Of a DNA stretch of 38,966 nt, positions 35,283-38,966 are shown piece by piece. The translations under genes were made by a program, and so were the position numbers. Below the pieces are notes generated by a model. That model searched no databases and had not been told where the DNA came from. It worked only from the letters and a program-made list of their open reading frames with translations. The stretch is from Marinifaba aquimaris. Lineage in GTDB: Bacteria > Pseudomonadota > Gammaproteobacteria > Enterobacterales > Alteromonadaceae. Position 1 is the stretch's first letter; every line of letters starts with the position of its first letter. The stretch spans positions 1 to 38,966 of the forward strand of contig NZ_JABULX010000036.1 in NCBI RefSeq assembly GCF_013328345.1, in the 5' to 3' direction.

Positions 35283-36722
35283 TCACATTTGACTTACATA
35301 GTCATAAAGTGCCTTCAAAATCGCCATTTTTTCGTCTGATAGCTTGCCATTTCTGGTTAAATTTTCAAGGTCTGTTACAAACTCTTGTGCATTTAAGCAG
35401 CCTTTATTTGAATTACCAGTCAATTTTTCTTGGCAGTGCAACTGCCATTTGGTCAATTCTTGAGCAGCCAAGCTTTCAGGGTAGTTTCTCGCTTTGAATC
35501 TAAACCATAGCTGTTGTAGGCGATTATCGCTAAATGCAGGTGAAGAATTGACTAATTGCTCAATCGGCATTTGATGTAACTGATTCATTAATTGCACATC
35601 GCTTTGATTAAAAAAGCCCGAATAGAGCATATGGTCTACATCTTTTTCTTCTTCAAATTCTTGTTGAGTATAGAAGTCAATTAACGATTGTGAAATTTGC
35701 TGTTGATGTTGTTTAATAAAAGCAAGATTTTTTAAGCAAGTAGCTCTATCAATACCTAAACGTTCAGCATTTTCTTCAGTTAATGTTTTGGCAGGTGCTA
35801 ACACTGGACATTTGTTTGTATGAATCAGTTTAATCGGTAATCTAGATTCACCTTCCATTAAATCTTCTTCTTTACTAAATAAAAGGTTGGCAATGTCATC
35901 CGTTGTCATATTGAGTAAAGGTTCTGGATCTAAGGCTAAATTTAAAGCAATAAAAGCATTCTTATTTACTGGATGCCAAGCTACTGGCACGATCCATGTT
36001 GTACACCCTTGAAAAGCACTTATTTTTGAACTGGTATGTACAAGCGGCACTAAATTTTGTTCATCAATAAGTTCAGCCACTTTTCGCTTATCACGTAGCT
36101 CCCATAAATATTGATAGAGTTTAGGCTGTTTAGTTTTAATCAGTTTCGCCATGCCAATCGTCGCCCATACATCCGATAATGCATCGTGGGCATTAGCATG
36201 CTCTAAACCATTGGCTTGACTGAGTAATTCTAATTTAAAACTAGGGGCACCATCCTCGCGTTCAGGCCATTCAATACCTTCAGGTCTAAGGGCAAAACAA
36301 GCACGGACCATATCGATGATATCCCAACGGCTATTGCCATTTTTCCATTCGCGTGCATACGGCTCCATTAGGTTGCGATAGGCAGAGTAGCGAGTCACTT
36401 CATCATCAAATCGTAAAGTATTATAGCCAGCAGAGCAGGTATTAGCCTGTAACATTTGTTTCATGACCTTTTGCATAAACAAGTGTTGATTAGTACCTTT
36501 GGCAAACGTTAATTGAGGAGTAATACCTGTGATTAAACACGCCTCTGGGTTAGGTAAATAGTCAGCAGGCGGGTAACAGTAAAAATTAGCGGGATCACCG
36601 ATAGGGTTTAAATCTAAATCGGTACGTATGGCGGCAAATTGACTCGGATGATCATGTTTTGGCGAGGCACCCCAGGTTTCATAGTCATGCCATAAAATAC
36701 TTGGTTGGTTACTGGTATCCAT
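35283..36722 (-). CDS. sbcB: Exodeoxyribonuclease I (SbcB/ExoI)
   Basis: A 3'-5' exonuclease on single-stranded DNA used in recombination and mismatch repair; in E. coli its loss suppresses recBC mutations. At 479 residues it matches E. coli (475). The DEDDh exonuclease residues are visible: D13 and E15 in WHDYETWG, D106/D107 in NTLRFDDEVTR, and H179-x4-D184 in NAHDALSDVW. The C-terminal SH3-like and helical extension follows the ExoI pattern (LAFIKQHQQQISQSLIDFY, LYSGFF). It lies just beyond the AP2-like gene and close to recCBD. Confidence 0.96.
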   Translation of the reverse strand: MDTSNQPSILWHDYETWGASPKHDHPSQFAAIRTDLDLNPIGDPANFYCYPPADYLPNPEACLITGITPQLTFAKGTNQHLFMQKVMKQMLQANTCSAGYNTLRFDDEVTRYSAYRNLMEPYAREWKNGNSRWDIIDMVRACFALRPEGIEWPEREDGAPSFKLELLSQANGLEHANAHDALSDVWATIGMAKLIKTKQPKLYQYLWELRDKRKVAELIDEQNLVPLVHTSSKISAFQGCTTWIVPVAWHPVNKNAFIALNLALDPEPLLNMTTDDIANLLFSKEEDLMEGESRLPIKLIHTNKCPVLAPAKTLTEENAERLGIDRATCLKNLAFIKQHQQQISQSLIDFYTQQEFEEEKDVDHMLYSGFFNQSDVQLMNQLHQMPIEQLVNSSPAFSDNRLQQLWFRFKARNYPESLAAQELTKWQLHCQEKLTGNSNKGCLNAQEFVTDLENLTRNGKLSDEKMAILKALYDYVSQM

Positions 36723-36918
36723 TATTACTTCTTAGAATTCTTAAATTGAGCGCGATTATAGGTGCTTAAACCATAAACTGCTATCGATAGGCCAATATTA
36801 CTAACGCTAAAAGCACTAACCACGACTAAACTCAATTACAGATTTATATAACACGCTAACAATAATGATTGAGCGTATATTTCAAGCACAAATTAATAAT
36901 CTACAAAGGAAAATAAAT

Positions 36919-38451
36919 ATGAATAAAATCATTGGATTTTGTTTAACTATTCTTTTTTCAGCATCAACCCTAGCGATGCCTGATGTTAAATTCTCGGATG
37001 TCGATTTAAAGCAATCTAATCAATTAGTTGTTTTTATTGATAGTACCGAAGAATTAAAGGGCAGTGCCTCTACTGTAAACAAACATACAAATGGCCAATT
37101 ATTGGCAGCAATTAAAGCGTCAAACGCAACGATCAAATTAGGTAGCACAAAAACTTTTTACGGTTTAACTCCTTATAATCAAGTTACAGTTGTAGGAACA
37201 GGTAAATCACCCCTGACTCAATCTCAACTGCAAGACATAGGTGGCGCGGCAATTGCAGCCATGCCTGCTAATGGTAAGACAGTGATCTCGATACTGACAG
37301 ATAATTTAACCACACAAGTGACTGATGCTGAGTCATGGATTGCGATGGGTGCAGCGATGCGTGATTATCATTTTGATAAATACAAAAAAGCAGACGCTAA
37401 AACAGAGCCACGTAAGCTTGTTGTTCAATCAAACGAAAGTCAGAAAGCTACCGCTAAATACCAAGGCGATTTAGCGCATTTAGTAAAAGGGATTTACCTT
37501 GCACGTGATATGGCTTCTGAACCCGGTAAGTCAATTTACCCGCAAGCTTTTGTTGAACGTGTAGAAGATTTGTTTGATGACATTAAGAACGTAGATATTG
37601 ACGTGCTTAAAGTTAAACAAATGAAAAAATACAAAATGGGCGCATTGTTAGGTGTTGGCCAGGGTTCTATTCACGATCCGCGCATGTTGGTAATTGAATA
37701 CAATGGTGCCGATGATGATTCAGCCCCTATCGCCTTAGTGGGTAAAGGTATTACCTTTGACACTGGCGGCATTAGCTTGAAGAAAAATACTGGCATGTGG
37801 GCAATGAAATCTGATTTATCAGGTGCTGCAGCAGTTGCTGGTACGATGCTAGCCGTGGCAAGTCGAGGTGAAAAGGTAAATTTAGTAGGTGTTATCCCGC
37901 TTGCTGAAAATATGCCGTCTCAGGATGCAATTCGTCCAGGTGACGTGTTAACAACAATGCAAGGCACAACAATTGAGATCATGTCTACCGATGCTGAAGG
38001 CCGATTAATCTTGGCTGATGCCGTACGATACGCGCAAGATAAGTACAAACCAAGTATGCTAGTAAATATCGCTACTTTAACAGGCTCTGCAGTTCGTGCT
38101 TTGAGTGATGAATATGCAGGGTTAGTAACACGTGATTGGGCACTAACACAAAAAATGATGGATCTTGGCGAAATAAGTGGTGAAAGTGTATGGCCTTTAC
38201 CATTGCATCCAAATCACTTTACCCAAATAGAATCACCGATTGCTGATATTAAAAATTCAGGTGCGGGGAACCCTGGAGCGAGTATTGGTGCGGCTGTTGT
38301 TGCGACATTCATTGATAAAGATTTACCTTGGGTTCACCTTGATATTGCAGGTGTTGATTGGTTAGAAACTGATATTAACGTTGCACCAAAAGGCTCTCAG
38401 GGTTGGGGGGTTCGTTTTATGGACCAACTCGTTAGAGAAAATATCAAATAA
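36919..38451 (+). CDS. Exported M17 family leucyl aminopeptidase
   Basis: A zinc/manganese aminopeptidase related to PepA, 510 residues. Unlike cytoplasmic PepA it has a signal peptide (1-19, MNKIIGFCLTILFSASTLA), so it should act in the periplasm or outside the cell. The metal and catalytic residues are all present with E. coli spacing: K276, D281, K288, D299, D358, E360 and R362 (E. coli K270, D275, K282, D293, D352, E354, R356). The M17 signature reads STDAEGRL rather than NTDAEGRL. The ATG at 36919 is chosen because AAGGA (36906-36910) lies 8 bases before it and the signal peptide begins there; an in-frame ATG at 36865 would add 18 residues that spoil the signal peptide. Confidence 0.9.
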   Translation: MNKIIGFCLTILFSASTLAMPDVKFSDVDLKQSNQLVVFIDSTEELKGSASTVNKHTNGQLLAAIKASNATIKLGSTKTFYGLTPYNQVTVVGTGKSPLTQSQLQDIGGAAIAAMPANGKTVISILTDNLTTQVTDAESWIAMGAAMRDYHFDKYKKADAKTEPRKLVVQSNESQKATAKYQGDLAHLVKGIYLARDMASEPGKSIYPQAFVERVEDLFDDIKNVDIDVLKVKQMKKYKMGALLGVGQGSIHDPRMLVIEYNGADDDSAPIALVGKGITFDTGGISLKKNTGMWAMKSDLSGAAAVAGTMLAVASRGEKVNLVGVIPLAENMPSQDAIRPGDVLTTMQGTTIEIMSTDAEGRLILADAVRYAQDKYKPSMLVNIATLTGSAVRALSDEYAGLVTRDWALTQKMMDLGEISGESVWPLPLHPNHFTQIESPIADIKNSGAGNPGASIGAAVVATFIDKDLPWVHLDIAGVDWLETDINVAPKGSQGWGVRFMDQLVRENIK

Positions 38452-38480
38452 AAAAAAGCCGCTCATTGAGCGGTTTTTTT
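38451..38480 (+). terminator. Rho-independent terminator after the aminopeptidase gene
   Basis: CCGCTC-ATT-GAGCGG followed by a T-run and preceded by an A-run. It begins at the last base of the stop codon and ends 8 bases before the IS end. Confidence 0.9.
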
Positions 38481-38488
38481 ATTACAAG

Positions 38489-38518
38489 TGACCCGTCCTG
38501 AATAAGGTTGACACTTTT
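38489..38518 (+). repeat. Left terminal inverted repeat of the right IS3 element
   Basis: Starts TGACCCGTCC and ends GGTTGACACTTTT. It matches the reverse complement of 214-243 at 23 of 30 positions; the mismatches cluster in the middle, and the outer 6 and inner 13 bases are identical. Confidence 0.75.
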
Positions 38519-38541
38519 CCAACTTCAATTTGGAGAAGATA

Positions 38542-38931
38542 ATGAAACCAATAACTAAGCGTACACAAAAAGATTATTCACTTGCCTTTAAATTATCCGT
38601 CGTTGATAAAGTAGAAAAAGGCGAATGTACTTACAAACAAGCGCAAAACCACTATGGAATACAAGGGGCTTCAACCGTTTTAACTTGGCTTCGCCGATAT
38701 GGTCAACTAGATTGGAGTAAAGGTACTCCCAATCATATGAATGAGCTTCCCCTTATGTCTAAACCCAATGACTTAACACCTGAGCAAAAAATCAAAGCCC
38801 TCGAAAAAGAGCTAGAAGATACCAAGATAAAAGCACAATTCTTTGAAACGATAGTCGATGTACTTGATAAAGATTTCGGAGTACGTATCACAAAAAAGCA
38901 ACGCAACGCGTTATTGAAGAAAAAAACATAA
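38542..38931 (+). CDS. IS3-family transposase OrfA (helix-turn-helix)
   Basis: The DNA-binding regulatory subunit of an IS3-type transposase, 129 residues. A helix-turn-helix (about 12-55) reads DYSLAFKLSVVDKVEKGECTYKQAQNHYGI followed by GASTVLTWLRRYG. A leucine-zipper-like coiled coil follows at about 78-105 (TPEQKIKALEKELEDTKIKAQFFETIVDVL). GGAG (38532-38535) lies 6 bases before the ATG at 38542, which is preferred over a TTG overlapping that GGAG. The coding sequence ends at TAA after an A7 run where a -1 shift would lead into orfB. Confidence 0.9.
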   Translation: MKPITKRTQKDYSLAFKLSVVDKVEKGECTYKQAQNHYGIQGASTVLTWLRRYGQLDWSKGTPNHMNELPLMSKPNDLTPEQKIKALEKELEDTKIKAQFFETIVDVLDKDFGVRITKKQRNALLKKKT

Positions 38932-38966
38932 CCAAGCTATCTGTCAGTAGAGCTTGTCGTTATCTC
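38913..38966 (+). CDS. IS3-family transposase OrfB, N-terminal fragment (cut by window edge)
   Basis: In the -1 frame relative to orfA the sequence reads IEEKNITKLSVSRACRYL, matching the usual start region of IS3 OrfB proteins (..LSVSRAC..LG). The frame is open back to 38871 but has no ATG, GTG or TTG near this region, as expected when OrfB is made only as an OrfAB frameshift product. The coordinate given is where recognisable OrfB sequence begins, not a proven start. Confidence 0.65.
   Translation, partial: MEEKNITKLSVSRACRYL
38919..38927 (+). other. Candidate -1 programmed ribosomal frameshift site in the IS
   Basis: A run of seven A residues (38920-38926) in the last codons of orfA (AAG AAA AAA ACA TAA). 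A -1 shift here joins OrfA to the overlapping OrfB frame. A-runs are the usual slippage signal in IS3 elements. A downstream stimulating structure would lie outside the window. Confidence 0.6.

Larger units (their letters stand above)
38489..38966 (+). mobile_element. 5' part of an IS3-family insertion sequence (partial)
   Basis: Begins with the inverted repeat TGACCCGTCC at 38489, followed by orfA and the first codons of orfB, and runs off the window. Its left end is an imperfect inverted match of the right end of the element at 1-243, in the same orientation. Confidence 0.88.

Noticed and set aside
25894-36722. A phage-defence island around recBCD and the AP2-like gene
   Set aside because: RecBCD and ExoI are housekeeping enzymes here, and no restriction, retron, toxin-antitoxin or other defence genes are visible.
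1-38966. The whole segment as a composite transposon between two IS3 copies
   Set aside because: The content is mostly core chromosomal genes (recBCD, sbcB, sppA, msrB, yciA), 38 kb is too long for a typical composite transposon, and the ends are more simply explained by an assembly break.

Overview
This is an AT-rich stretch of gammaproteobacterial chromosome. The gene set suggests a marine Alteromonadales-type organism (Colwellia, Thalassotalea or Psychrosphaera-like): YfbV, YacL, YciA, DUF2989, DUF1315 and DUF2960-like proteins, a chitin or chitosan-directed exoenzyme, and several cyclic-di-GMP proteins. The genus is an inference; no rRNA, tRNA or other taxonomic marker is present. The window opens inside the 3' end of one IS3-family element and closes inside the 5' part of a similar, co-oriented one. 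A draft contig broken at a repeated insertion sequence would look like this.

Layout. 1-243: IS3 remnant. 371-2128: secreted GH8 glycosidase with two chitin-binding-type modules. 2246-5759: CNNM/CBS membrane protein, yfbV, msrB, a DUF2989 lipoprotein and a membrane-anchored thioredoxin-like protein. 5797-7455: alanine:Na+ symporter with a long extra loop. 7594-11031: tightly packed operon of a zinc-ribbon membrane protein, a DUF1315 protein and a large DUF349 protein. 11075-14031 (minus): ansA and sppA, separated by a hairpin. 14157-16993: FadH-like flavoenzyme plus arylamine N-acetyltransferase, a pair with distinct codon use. 17244-19727: PilZ protein, exported nuclease-fold-like protein with a degenerate active site, D-glycerate kinase-like protein, acpH. 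19831-21807: PTS EIIC domain fused to an intact EAL phosphodiesterase. 21884-23109: voltage-gated cation channel with a calcium-type filter, then yacL. 23106-25759 (minus): yciA, GGDEF cyclase, DUF4136-like lipoprotein, GreA/GreB-like factor and a DUF2960-like protein. 25894-34489: recC-recB-recD operon. 34506-36722 (minus): AP2-like protein and sbcB. 36919-38451: exported M17 aminopeptidase. 38489-end: start of the second IS3 element.

How the genes may work together. The recCBD operon, the AP2-like gene and sbcB form a recombination and DNA-end-processing block. PilZ, EIIC-EAL and GGDEF proteins lie within 7 kb and represent receptor, degradation and synthesis of cyclic-di-GMP; the EIIC-EAL fusion plausibly links sugar sensing to the second messenger. 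Most remaining genes are core metabolism or envelope functions. No CRISPR array, prophage, tRNA, rRNA or recognised defence system was seen, and no gene-free stretch exceeds 300 bases; the longest (16994-17243, about 250 bases) holds a candidate promoter for the PilZ gene. Several genes (thioredoxin-like, DUF2960-like, AP2-like, yciA) appear to use TTG starts, and two (glycerate kinase, EIIC-EAL) may use ATT.
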